Notes under the pieces: generated by a model
Seen by the model: only the letters and a program-made list of their open reading frames with translations
The model's database searches: none
What the model was told of the DNA's origin: nothing
In this document: positions 30,331-45,130 of the stretch, piece by piece
Layout: each line of letters starts with the position of its first letter
Numbering within the stretch: the stretch's first letter is position 1
Translations under genes and position numbers: made by a program
Assembly (NCBI GenBank): GCA_014773175.1
Contig: VXCM01000762.1
Span: 1-64,000, forward strand
Origin: Lucifuga dentata
Lineage: Eukaryota; Chordata; Actinopteri; Ophidiiformes; Bythitidae
Length of the DNA: 64,000 nt
Direction of reading: 5' to 3'

Positions 30331-30900
30331 CAAAGCTCTTAATTATTTATTTAAATTGCTGAGCTTAATTTTTATGCATTTTTATTAAGTGATTAATTTC
30401 AGGTCATTCTGGTGCGTTTTTAACAATTATAATAATGTTTTTGTCTATTAGTTGTTCTGCAAATGCTTAAAGCTCATAGAATTATTCAGCCTGGTTTGCC
30501 ACTGGAATAATATACGTCACTGTGGTTAGTTATAATTATTAATTATAATCGAATACTTAATTTATTGAAGATGATTAAAAGTGTGATAAATTAAATTGAT
30601 AAATTGAATAATTTAGCACATTTAATGACCTTTTACATTTATTTATAAACGATTGTTAAAATGTAAAATGATCATTAAATGTGCTAATAAGTAAATTCAG
30701 CTTAAATATTCTTTTAGATTTAAATTAAAAAGTGACCAGAAAACGTAAACTGTAAAGTCACTTCAGTAAAAAGAGCAACAAAAAGTTAAATTTAGGCACT
30801 GGCAGGCTGCATTAAACATTCCTGGGAAATGCACTGTACGCAGTTATTACAAGTTATTATTTGAAAAAACAGACACATAATGCTAGACAGATGATATATT
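30331..30900. other. AT-rich intergenic stretch between arpc4 and rab7a
   Basis: Very AT-rich with no genes. Its main structure is the inverted repeat at 30613-30687. Confidence 0.5.
30613..30687. repeat. Imperfect inverted repeat (stem about 28 bp)
   Basis: TTAGCACATTTAATGACC plus TTTTACATTT at 30613-30640 is complemented at 30659-30687 with one mismatch and one indel, around an 18-base loop. It may be the core of an AT-rich MITE. Confidence 0.7.
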
Positions 30901-30907
30901 CAAGAAT

Positions 30908-30913
30908 TTTATT
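30908..30913 (-). terminator. Candidate polyadenylation signal of rab7a
   Basis: TTTATT on the plus strand reads AATAAA on the minus strand, 1.3 kb past the rab7a stop codon. RAB7A has a long 3' UTR in other vertebrates. A proximal signal cannot be excluded. Confidence 0.35.
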
Positions 30914-32209
30914 ATTTGACATCCCAATTTTTTTGACAACATCATTGGCATTGCAGTAATTTTTCTATAAGGAGTAACACCAGGGCAAAAAGTCAGATAA
31001 TTTCTTCAGATAGAACCTCTACTTCATTTCAATCCATCATCCTTTTACCTTTACCATCTATATACCATAATGCACAATCCATTAAAAAGTAAAATTAAGT
31101 ATTTAGCCAACCTGAGCTACAAGCAGATAGAGAGAACAGTAATAACAAAGACGTGACAGTAGACAGGTGTCCGCTGTGTTGGTGACATCCTAATTCCACA
31201 GCAATGAAAGATGTCTGATGATGAAAGATGTAACATACAGCAGTAATAGTAGCAGTACAAGTAAGGTTACATAAAAGGCAATAATTATAAATATCTCAGG
31301 GAATTCATCCATGTTTTACGCTGACTGTATTATCAGCTTCTTACTTATTATTGTCTACACTGCAGTGTGAGGTTGTAATAAATCCATGAACACACAACCT
31401 TTAAGTAAAGGCAATACAATCACCAAAGTGTTCAACAGACTTTCAGGGGAATTTGTCAAGTGAACAAGTGAGGAAATATATTTTGAAGCTTGCCAAAAGG
31501 CGTGTGGCAGCAGATATTGCCCAAAATCAGTCATCCCGCTATATTTATAACATTTAAAGGCAAAAAAAAAAGAGGCAAAAACATAAAATGAAAGTGCAAA
31601 AACAAGTATGTGTTTCAGATTGGCTTAAAAAAAAAAACATCAAAAGCCAATTAAAGTATCTATATATAGTTCAGCTTGATTAATTCTTGACAGATTAGGC
31701 AACAGAAAGTAAACAGTTATGGAGAAACAGAAAGAGAGAATAAGAAAGTTGGGATGCTGACCTTAGCCAACATCATCTCGCATTACACAGCATCGGCCAG
31801 TCCATCAAGAGGTCCCAAGTGCACTCTTTGAACATGGCTCTATTTTGCCCCCTTGGGGAGTGAGACGGGGCCACTGTCAGGCATACAGATGGGCAGGTCA
31901 GATCACTCGCTATCAAGTCTGGGACTGTGAGGTCAGAAGGGGCGTCATTCTTCTCTTGAATGATCTTTGGGCACTGGATTTGGGCACAATGTATTCATGG
32001 CAGTACACTAGTGTATTAATTTGTGTACTAAGGGAGGGATACATCCATGTGCAGCATACTGTGTGAGGGGCTGTGTCGATGGAATGAAAAGTAGCGTGAA
32101 AGAGGAAGACCAGTAGGGAAGTCCTTTCACTGGGGGGCGAGGCGCAGGTCATATAACTGGTGACAGTGTTTTCCAGAAAGCCAAGAGAGAAGATGGTCCA
32201 CGTTGTCCC

Positions 32210-35134
<2,925 letters not shown>

Positions 35135-35429
35135 TTTCCCACAGCTGCAGAAAGACAAACAACAAACAGGTCAGGAATGTTTAGCATACAGGATGTGCTG
35201 AACTATACGCTTTAACCTCCTCATGTCAGGTCACAACCTTATCACTAGGGACACTAAAATCAACACACACACACGTAAGTCTGTTTCTATGAAGGCAAGT
35301 CCATTCGAAAACACAGGCCTACAAATGTGTGTGTTGAGTTTCATGCCACTGGACCAATCAGGTTTGAATGCCAGTCATTCCAGTCATGTGCTAAGCTGTT
35401 GGGCAAATCACGAGGAACACATCATTCTT

Positions 35430-35431
<2 letters not shown>

Positions 35432-35475
<44 letters not shown>
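35432..35475. repeat. (CT)n microsatellite
   Basis: About 21 CT units in rab7a intron 1. Confidence 0.95.
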
Positions 35476-35477
<2 letters not shown>

Positions 35478-37428
35478 CCCACAGGAAGCAAGTAAGCATG
35501 TCTTCACCTTCTCCATTATACAGGACTTTCTGCTCATCTGCTACACAAAACCTGTGAGGCTGCGGCCATTTTGCCTAATCTCAATAAGTAGCTACCAAAT
35601 TAGTTGCTCTCAACATGTCTTATTGTATACGACTAACAATACAGTATGTTTATGTAAAGCCATTTTAAATCCCATAAGCCCATACTTAATACGTGACTGG
35701 TATTACAAGTATTATTAAAAAAAAAAAAATACAGTAAAACTATGGGATGAAAAGTACATAAATTGCATAAAGTTTAGCTATGATAAAATATCTGTATTGG
35801 GCAAAAATGATACAGGAACTTATTTTTAAAATACCTCAAATTTGAGTCAATAATTCATAAGATGTGCCACTTTGTTGCAAGTTTTGTCCGCTATTGTGCA
35901 ATAGTGTAGTTTTAATTTTTAATGATGAAATGAAATGCAGCATTTCTCCGAAATCTGGCGAAAACTACATCAGTGGTTCCGATTGTCCAGCATATGAATG
36001 AGTGAACAAATGTGGCTAATCTGATCAATTTTGTAAATATGAGAATGCAGAAGTGAAATTGTTAAACCATATATCATTCTTTTAGATAACAATTTTAGAA
36101 ATGCCAGAAAGATGCAATGGGATGGATCATTCCTTGAAGTTTTTAAAAATCCAACCAGTGGCCAGTAAGAGAGTCATATATGACATGAAGCATTGGTGGA
36201 AAATGGCAAATCCTGGAATGCAGCAATGACATGAATCATCCCCCAAAGTTCTGTCAAAGTCACATCACTGACATGTCTGACGCTGAACATCCAGGCTGAT
36301 CTTCAGCTTTTCAATGAATTTGCCTGGGAAGGACAATCTGCTTTTCAAGTAGCGAATTTAACATACAAAATGAACAACAGGGACAGTAAAACAACAATGT
36401 TCCTAGATTGCATTCCAGAGGTGCTACCAGTCGCCTTATCCATGCTCAAACAAGACTAAACAGATAATAATAAAAACTTAATTTCTTAACCAGACTTTGC
36501 CTTCACCATGCCAAGTAAACTGACAGGAAGAAAAAACTTAGTTCAGTTGCCTTTTGACATTATTACAAGATATTTGTTGTGAAAGATGGAGACTTCAGAA
36601 GTAACGAAGTAAAAAGACATCCTGAACGGCGCTATGATGGAAGATGGATGCAAATGGAAAATGAGGGAAACACAGATCTGTTTTTTGAGTGTAGCATTAA
36701 ACACCGATCCCCTCGCAGGATTTGAGAAAATACTTAAATACATCACAGCTTTTCTTCAGCAGCAATAAACTGCTGACAACTTGACTAAATCCCTTTAAAC
36801 TTTTAACATGACTCAACAAATATCAAGTGCAAAACAGAGGATTTGGTAGACAAGCCAACAACACAAACAGGTTTGTGACATGTAGCTTAATTATGAGGCA
36901 TTAAAAAAAACACTTACATAACAAAACTACTTGCAATTTGAGCCTATGGATACAAACACTGAATCAAACAAACGGAGGCCACAAAACCTATCCAAATGTA
37001 AAACTAAGCCTACACTACACAAACTGCTCAGCAAGCACCAAGAGCTCCAAAAGTAGACTTACACTCTATGTGGACAGAAGAGTCATTTCCCTGAGTTGAA
37101 CCACAACACTCCAGTCACTCCCACAGTGTGACAAACAGATTAGCTGACAGAAGCATGAACAAGTCTAAGGCACGTTCAGCCCACAGTCATATGATTACAA
37201 ACAACTCCGATCTTTAACCTTTGACAAACATTGCAGGTTATGATGATTCCTAAAGGCCGACTCTGGTCTTCTAAACACTAATAGCAGGGTGGATCTTTAA
37301 TGGGCCGGTCAGCGCTGTCCCCCACCAAAATATATTCTTAAAACAAAAAAAAAACAAGAGGACTCAAGAATCAACATAATTCGACAAATATCAGACTCCA
37401 ACTTTAATGTCAGCATTTTGTGACAAAC

Positions 37429-38082
37429 TTAAAGGACCATTTGCATGTTTGAGCCTAATATATTCAATTCTCATACATGCAATGTCACTGACAATCATTT
37501 CCCAAAGCATACTACTGGAATGGTGAATTAAAAATTTTTTTTTCCTACTTCCAGACCGCCATTGGTTTCAGTTCATCCTGGTACATCATTAAAATCTACT
37601 TGCTGATACCTGAAGCATTCTTGGGATAGGTAGTAATCCATCATTGCGAACAAGATGCATATTCAGGTTTTTTTTCGAAGTTATGCAATTTTAGCATTTA
37701 AGCACAATAAAAAGCATGGAGTGATCTGAAAGTGCTTCCTATTCAAGTGCTGTAGTGAAGAACTGACAGCAGGAAGCATTTTCATATCACTCCGTGCTTT
37801 TTATTGCACTTAAATGCTAAAATTATGTAACTTCTAAAAAAAACCCTGAATATACGTCTTGTTTGCGATGATGGATTCCTAACACAAAAACATTTCAAGT
37901 ATCAACAAGTTGATTTTATTTGCATACCAGATTGAAGTGAAACCAATGGCAATGTGGAAGTAGGAATGTTTTTTTTAAATTCACCATTCCAGTAGTATGC
38001 TTTGGGAAATGACTGCCATAACATGTATGAAAATCGAATATATTAGGTTCAAACATGCAAAATGGATGGTATGGTCCTTTAA
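37429..38082. mobile_element. Foldback MITE copy D
   Basis: Begins TTAAAGGACCAT and ends ATGGTATGGTCCTTTAA. The inner part contains a partly duplicated segment (the ACTCCGTGC/GCATGGAGTG region near 37720 and 37795), making this the longest copy at 654 bases. Confidence 0.85.
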
Positions 38083-40776
38083 ACTGTGGCAACAATAACA
38101 AAGAGCTTGATAGCAAGCTAAGATGGGTTTGTAAAACTGTTTACTGCTCAAATTCTCCTTTAAAGATTTATATGAGCACAGATTTGATTACTGTTGGTCT
38201 AGATGCACATCTTTGACATTGTTCTATGTATAAAAAAAAAAAAAAAAAGNAAAAAAAAAAAAAAAAAAGGATGCTGTTGGTTTAAAATTGCCTATGTCTT
38301 ATGCATAGTTTTGTACATTTCCATGCAGTTTTTAATAACTCACACAACCATGTCCACCACAAGAAAACTGATTCTATTTTCTGGATGGGGCCATTTAAAA
38401 TTTGAGAACTTCCCTCATGTGCCACAGCAAATCAGAAAGTTGTTATGTAACAAAACATGTGCTGTATTGAAATAAATGCAGCACTCCTGCTTTAGGAAGC
38501 ATTATGACTACAGGCCAAAATTTTTAAGGCTACTTCTACTTACCTTAGAGTCTATGGGATTTTACCAAATCCTTCTGTATTAAAATATGCAAAAAATCAG
38601 CTAAGTTAACTTGTGTTGTAGATGGGTGAAAGTGTCAGAACTACTCCATCTGGCAGTGTTTCATGTCTCATTTAGACTGTCAAATTACATAAGTGCAAAT
38701 TACTGGAAATCATTTGTTTAATACAGAAGAGGAATTTGTTCCACTTTTCAGTTCTCCATCCTCAAATGGCTATCAATTCTTTTGTGAGAGAAATAAATGC
38801 AAATTTGTCAGTATAATGCAAGTGTTTTAAACAAATATTAAGCTATTTAATTTTAGTTTATATGCCTTTAACCACTGATCTTACATACATTTACATTGTT
38901 TTTGCATCAAAATGAAGCCTGGCATGTCACTCTTAAATGTCAAAATTAGGCACTATGAAAACCTCAAAAACAAAAACTTTACAGTGGTGACTACCTGCTC
39001 AAGCTATTGATAAACATGAACAGTTTGTGAAGTTAGGAAATGAATTTTAAAAATATACTGGCACATCCAGTTGGATTCCCAGAGACAAATTCTGATTTTC
39101 ATTATGTATGCTCACCTAGACACAAATGCTTCACTAAATATAGATGTAGAAGGCAACCTGAGGTAACATGTTTCTCAAAGCTAAACCCATCTCAGCGTGT
39201 CAAGATGAGCCTCCAGAACTGCGTAACCTGCAACTTACTGAGTGTCTGTATGATATACACACGCTCTATGTGAGCTCAGGTTTGTAAAAGGGGTAAATAT
39301 TGCTAAACCTGATACAAGCCTGTGACCAGAGCCCTCTGATCAAGCTTCCACTACTAGTGCTAAAACAATTAATTGATTAGTTGACTGACAAAAGCTAATC
39401 AACAGAATTTAAAATATTTGCTAAATTTCATAGTCATTTTTCAAGTATATATGTTTAATTTCATCTGGTAAAAGTTTTTTAAATGTTAGGATTTGTTGCA
39501 TTTGTTTCAAATGAATCTAAATTTAATCTCTTTGGGTCTTTGAACTGCTGTGCAGACAAATTAAGCAAATTAGAGACCTCACCATGTGATGTGATGACAA
39601 ACTAGTTTAGTGACTTTTTATATGCTACATGACTAATTAAAAGAAGCATTAAGGGATTAATTGATTGTGAAAATACAGAATTAGTCACAGACCTAAATAC
39701 ACCAGTGTAAACTGCAAATTAAAATGGGAAAAGGCTTTTTAAACCATAAAGTTTAAAGTTAAAACTATAAGCCTATATGAACAATTCTAATTGATATGAA
39801 CTTTAATATTCAAAAAAATCAACCAGCTTGTTTGATTTTAGTGAATCAAAACGAAGAGAAGATCCAAACTTTCCAAACTCATATTTCAGACTCAAGTGAC
39901 CTTAAATGAGCCACTTTCTCTCTTGGAAAAGTTACCAGCTTCTGCAATTAGTCATTAAAAACCAAAGAAACAGTAAAATATGCCATTGTTCATACTTAAT
40001 GCAATAAGAATTATTTTCAAAGCCAAATAACCAATGAGAAGGAGCATCTATAGCTGAAACCACAGCGATATGTTGCTGGAATTAAAAAAAAAAAAAAAAT
40101 CGACTGTCATGTCTGAATATTAGCAGATTTACACTTGATACTGGCACAAGTAATCTGCTTGGATCCGCATCACATCATGCAAAGGAGGTGAGATTAAACT
40201 GAACGACGTGTTCCTTCTGAATCATAACCGAAACAAAACCACTTTTTGCACAAAAAACACACTGAACCAGCCCACAGGTTTACACTAACATCTCAGTCTC
40301 AGCCTGCTAACAGTGTAGATGTTTACAATTCGATACTTACCGGCATCTTGGCATGTAGACAAAATTGATTTAAATATGTTTTATCGATAATCAACAAATC
40401 TTATTTTGGAGACCGAATCGCGAGTATTTGCCCCACACCCACCCTTCTCCTCTTTCGTATATCCAATGTACACCACGCATGAAAGCCATCCCTAACATAT
40501 TCTAGGTAATTAATGTTGAGGTGGTTAAATTTGATGAAGCCGGTCATATTTCTGAGAAGCTGTGTCCCACAGCCCGGCGTTGGCTCCTCTGTTCTCTTTC
40601 CTTGCTGGAGTCAGACCCAGGAGCTACAGGCCGGACTTGTTTTTGCCAACCAGCTTCTCGAAAAACACTGCACCACCGTTAGCTGTAGCAGCATTAGCGT
40701 TAATATGACAGCAAACGCGATGAATTCTGAGTAAATAATATTATCTGAACAGACTGTTTTCATCTCAAAAACTTAC

Positions 40777-40960
40777 TTTCCACTTGTAGCACAGGAGAAG
40801 TGACTTCTTGCCGTGAATCGCTCTGACTGCTAACTAGCTGTTATTGTTCAAGACAGCTAGTGGCTTACTAGGCGTTATGTCAGTTAGCTAGCTAGCTAGC
40901 TCGCTGGCACTGAACTCGTTAGTAGCCTTGACTTGGCAATGTCTCGTTACTTTCTAGTCC
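40777..40960 (-). promoter_or_regulatory. rab7a: rab7a non-coding first exon and proximal promoter
   Basis: On the minus strand a strong donor GTGGAAA|GTAAGT lies at 40777/40776, upstream of which the sequence becomes CpG-containing. A second donor-like site, ATGCCG|GTAAGT, is at about 40343/40342 and could mark an alternative leader exon. The exact start site cannot be set from sequence alone. Confidence 0.5.
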
Positions 40961-41139
40961 TTAAAAAAGCGCGCTTTTCTTTGCACTGACACCTACAAAC
41001 TGTATATGAAATGATGAAGCGGGTTATCTACAACTGGTGTGAAAATTTGGCACTTTGCGTACAAGTTTGCTTGCCAGCGAGCTAGCTATCTGCTGCTACC
41101 CTCAACTTCTCTTTTTCTTCCCCTTTCACTTCCTCCTCC

Positions 41140-41200
41140 AAAACAACGTCTGCGTCCTACGTCAGACGCATCAACTAATAGTCCCGCCCACTTTAAAACC
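41140..41200 (-). promoter_or_regulatory. GC-box/CRE-like cluster near the rab7a promoter
   Basis: CCTACGTCAGACG at about 41156-41168 (CRE-like) and GTCCCGCCCAC at 41181-41191 (GC box) mark the upstream edge of the rab7a promoter block. Confidence 0.35.
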
Positions 41201-43971
41201 CCGCTGCACTGAACAGACTGCTCGCATTCACTGGAAAATATATTCAGTACACCTGTTTAATCTAATGCATTACATTGTACAGGTGTACATTTGTATTGTA
41301 CTGCACTAGATGATAATGCATTACAATACAAAGAAAAGGGCTTAAATCCCACATACAATATGCCATTTGTGAATCTGTAAATGCCCTGTCATGTTTGAAC
41401 CTTTGAGTCATTATGGAAATTTTTCATGTCAGAAGCCAATGCATGAAAGACAAAAGCCATTACTTTAACCAACAGAAGCACATAATATTGATCCAGATTC
41501 CATGTCTTAAAGGAGCTTATGATATGATCACAAGGGAGCACACAATTTGAGATATTTCAGGAGTTTTCAGTTGAGGCCATTAAATCCAGAGCTGGTGTTG
41601 TCCCACCATTTACAGAAGTCGGGGCTAAAGACCAGGGACCAGTCCAGTTTAAGGTGGTCTGACAAGAGCCTCTGTCCCTCTCACACTGGTGATGAGTTCA
41701 CACGTTTAACACCCCTAAAGACAGATTTTCTAATAGACAAATCCTAGCTATAATCCTTTGGCATGTGCTCACCCTCATCTCTAGCAGCACAGTACCACCA
41801 CCTCACTGCTCTGAAGGGGCTCTCCAACTGGGAACAAAGACATGACAAATCTCATGGAACAACATGACTATAATCTTGACTGCTAGGTCACCTGACCTTT
41901 AATCGTGCTTTAACTATGTAGTTGTTTTCAGGAGCTTAGTTGGTCAAATGGTTCTGTGAGGTTTCAAATATTTCTACCCATCCCCTCCAAAAAAAAAAAA
42001 AAAAAAAANAAAAAAAAAAAAAAAAAAAGACAAACACACACATAGCAAATAGGAATGAGATAGTTACAGTAATGATAAAGTTCTAGAGAATCACTAACTG
42101 GAGAGAATTGTAATGACCCACCACTAGAGGACAGTGCCAGCTCATATAGAACGAATGAACCAAGCAATCCAAGATGTTAGTCCACATTTCTTGTTTTGGT
42201 CCTCTGCAGAGGGACACAGCACTCTGTGGTGTTGGCATTGTGCTGAGAGAGCATAAAGGTCAAAGATAGGTGAGTGATCTGCTTCTGTGATACTTGAAAG
42301 ACTGTCTTTGTCCCCTAACACAGTGTCTCTGAAACATGCTAAGAGGGGAATGCAGGTCAGTTTTTACAGCTTGTCTGCAGACTGTTTGTCTGTGAGAGAA
42401 AATATATTTCTGTGTGTGTGTGTGTGTGTATACACATGATAGAGAGAGAAAAGAGAGGGAAGAATGTGAGGATGAGTGAGTGTGCATGTTTGTGCATAAT
42501 GGGTGGGAGCTGCTTGCGGAGGAGCATGAGAAGCTTCTTTTTCATGGAATATCTTTAAAATATTTGAAGACAGATGTGACAAGAAGATTATTATATTTAC
42601 CAGTATAAAAACATTTGGATTCGTCCTTTACCAACTATCACAGTACAATCAAACATTTTATAAGGATATCATCAAACTATTACAAAAAGTAAATTAATAC
42701 AGCGATACCCAGGGTGTGAAATTAATATAATTCCATCTAATAATTTGAAATTAGAATGATTTCAAAGTACCACAGACACACCATATAAATTACTCTAAAA
42801 TGCTAAAGCAGTATCTGGCTTGTGAGTGAAGCAAGAATTGATTTAGTGGCACAGTTCTATTTTTACTAACATCTGAAATATATTCCCTAAATGCTGTATA
42901 ACCTTTATCAAACTGTAATACGATCCCATCATGCATTTAATTCAAAGAAGGTTCCAAATCCAATAACACAAGCTAGTAATTTAGATACATCAGAAAAATG
43001 TTTGCCATAAATAAAATTCTGTTTCCTCTGATGCAACTCAAATAAATTTAAACTGATCTTAAATAGCTGTTTTAGTTTTAGATTTTTCATTGCTCTTAAC
43101 AGTGTTTTGGGGGAAATTCAGATGTGCAGCAGCTGCAGAGATTTGCTTACTATGAAAAAAAATTAGGTTCACAAATCTTGACTCTTGGTTAAGTTTTCTT
43201 CATCTAAACTTACACATTTTTGGCCAAAAGAACAAAAGAGCTACCGTATGACTGGCTCAAAATAACAATTAAAGCTCATGAGGTTTTTTTTCACTCACTG
43301 AATACAAGGGAAATTTTAATTTGATTTATATTCCTTTCTGTGTTTAAGTGCATATGTTTCAATATTTGTGTGCATGTATGCATAAGTATGCTCGTGTTTG
43401 TGTGTCTTGTTAGTGGAAGTGTGCCTCTGTAGAATCCCGATGACTGGGATGGCTCTGGTGTTTATAGAGGAATTCCTTCCTTCTCACACCTATAGAATGT
43501 TGAATCTTTATGGCCTCTTTGAAACCTGGTTTGTAAACACAAACACTGCGGCTGCGGCACAAAGGGACATGGGTGAGAAAATGGGACACAGGAGTGGAGG
43601 AGACGGCTCCACGCTGCACAGACTGCCACATACTTGAAGCATCTGTTTCATATGCATCTAGACAAAGATTGCCTCGTATGCACATTGATGAGAGATGTTT
43701 AATGTCTGTCCAGAATTGATATGGAGAGAGGAATAAAAATTACATTTTACATAAACCCACCAGCTAGAGAAAATCACATATGAAGTTGAAGAACTTGTCC
43801 ACACTTGTAAAAATGTCTGTTAACCTGTGAAAGACTGGTTTTGTATGTTACATGCATATGTGAATGATTCTTATTCTATGTGCATGCGTGTATATGTGTG
43901 TTCATGCAAGTGTGTTTTAGTGTGCAGTCTGAGAGAGACAATGAGATGAGTTGAGATGCACAGATTGTGAT

Positions 43972-43972
<1 letters not shown>

Positions 43973-44005
<33 letters not shown>

Positions 44006-44020
44006 CGTGTGCGTGTGCAN

Positions 44021-44091
<71 letters not shown>

Positions 44092-44098
44092 GTGTGTA
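43973..44098. repeat. (GT)n/(GC)n microsatellite with N
   Basis: Two similar blocks of GT, then GCGCGC, then GTGCGT flank one N at 44020. They are probably one locus duplicated by the assembler. Confidence 0.85.
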
Positions 44099-44180
44099 TC
44101 AGGGGGTGGGTGCATTAGTCCATGTCAGACAGCAAAGAGTGTTGCAGTTATCTAGGAATCTGAGCCAAAGCAACCTCATT

Positions 44181-44185
<5 letters not shown>

Positions 44186-44223
<38 letters not shown>
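44186..44223. repeat. (GA)n microsatellite
   Basis: About 18 GA units. A second GA array with N lies at 44436-44510, just upstream of the fibrinogen-domain gene. Confidence 0.95.
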
Positions 44224-44226
<3 letters not shown>

Positions 44227-44436
44227 GAGGAGAAAGAGAAGGACAGGGAGTTACATGAACTGAGGAAAAAAGGAGAAGAGGATGAAAGAGGCACATGGGT
44301 AAAATTCAAGAAGGACAACAAAAGAAAAATCTAGCAAAAAAAAAAAAGGAAAGGTCAGCAAATGCTTACCAATTGAAGAAGCACCTCACACTGAAATGGA
44401 CGAGTAAGTGAAGGAGACAAACCTAGTCAAAATTTN

Positions 44437-44481
<45 letters not shown>

Positions 44482-44648
44482 CGAGAGAGCGAGAGAGAGC
44501 GAGAGAGAGAAATCTTCAACTACAAAAGGAGCATTAATTTGGTACCTCACAGCTCAGAGGACGGAGGCTGTCCTCCTGGAAGACAAGGTGGACCAGAGCT
44601 CAAGTGAAGCCAACATCAACAGTGTAGCCCTTATCTGGCTTAAAATCC

Positions 44649-45093
44649 ATGTTTTCGCCCATGATTCCATTTGGTTTTCTGGGAATGCTTCCTTTGCTGT
44701 CACTGTACCTGGGAGCTCTGCTGTCCTCAGAAGCATCCCCAACCTGCCCACACCTTCCCTGCAGGGACAGTCTGGTTGCTGCACCCATACAGCCTGGGAT
44801 GGCAGCAGGAGTGAGTACTGGGGCCTGTGAGGGTCAAACTGGGATGGGGAACTGCAGAAGGGGGGTTTCACTTCCAGCCATCTCTGATGCTCATCTGAGG
44901 GTGGAGCACAGGAACGATTTCCCTCAGGTTCAGCCGAAGGTGAGTAACATCACCTACAGTGCAATATAAGGTCATGTACTACACTTTTCCTAGGACATTA
45001 TGAGTTGTTAGAGATTTTTTTGTTTATAACCACAAATTTTGAAATGTCATTCTGTAATACTGATCTCTAAAGAAAGTCATTGTGATGCTTTAT

Positions 45094-45130
<37 letters not shown>

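Larger units (their letters stand above)
35150..40776 (-). other. rab7a: rab7a intron 1
   Basis: A 5.6-kb intron between the non-coding first exon and the ATG exon. It contains (CT)n at 35432-35475, the foldback MITE copy D at 37429-38082 and a poly-A run with N at 38231-38268. The rest is AT-rich with no recognised exons. Confidence 0.7.
41200..44500. other. Intergenic interval between rab7a and the fibrinogen-domain gene
   Basis: No gene was recognised. It holds poly-A with N (41990-42028), a short (GT)n near 42411, AT-rich sequence, and GT and GA microsatellites at 43973-44098, 44186-44223 and 44437-44510. Confidence 0.5.

Noticed and set aside
43876..44258. Open frames of alternating Cys-Val or Thr-His residues
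   Set aside because: They are translations of GT/CA repeats, also interrupted by an assembly N.
44811..44939. Treating the 44811-44939 part of the fibrinogen-domain exon 1 as intron only
   Set aside because: Both the donor at 44811 and that at 44940 are GTGAGT and in phase 0. The frame stays open between them, so I kept the longer exon and noted the shorter form as an alternative.
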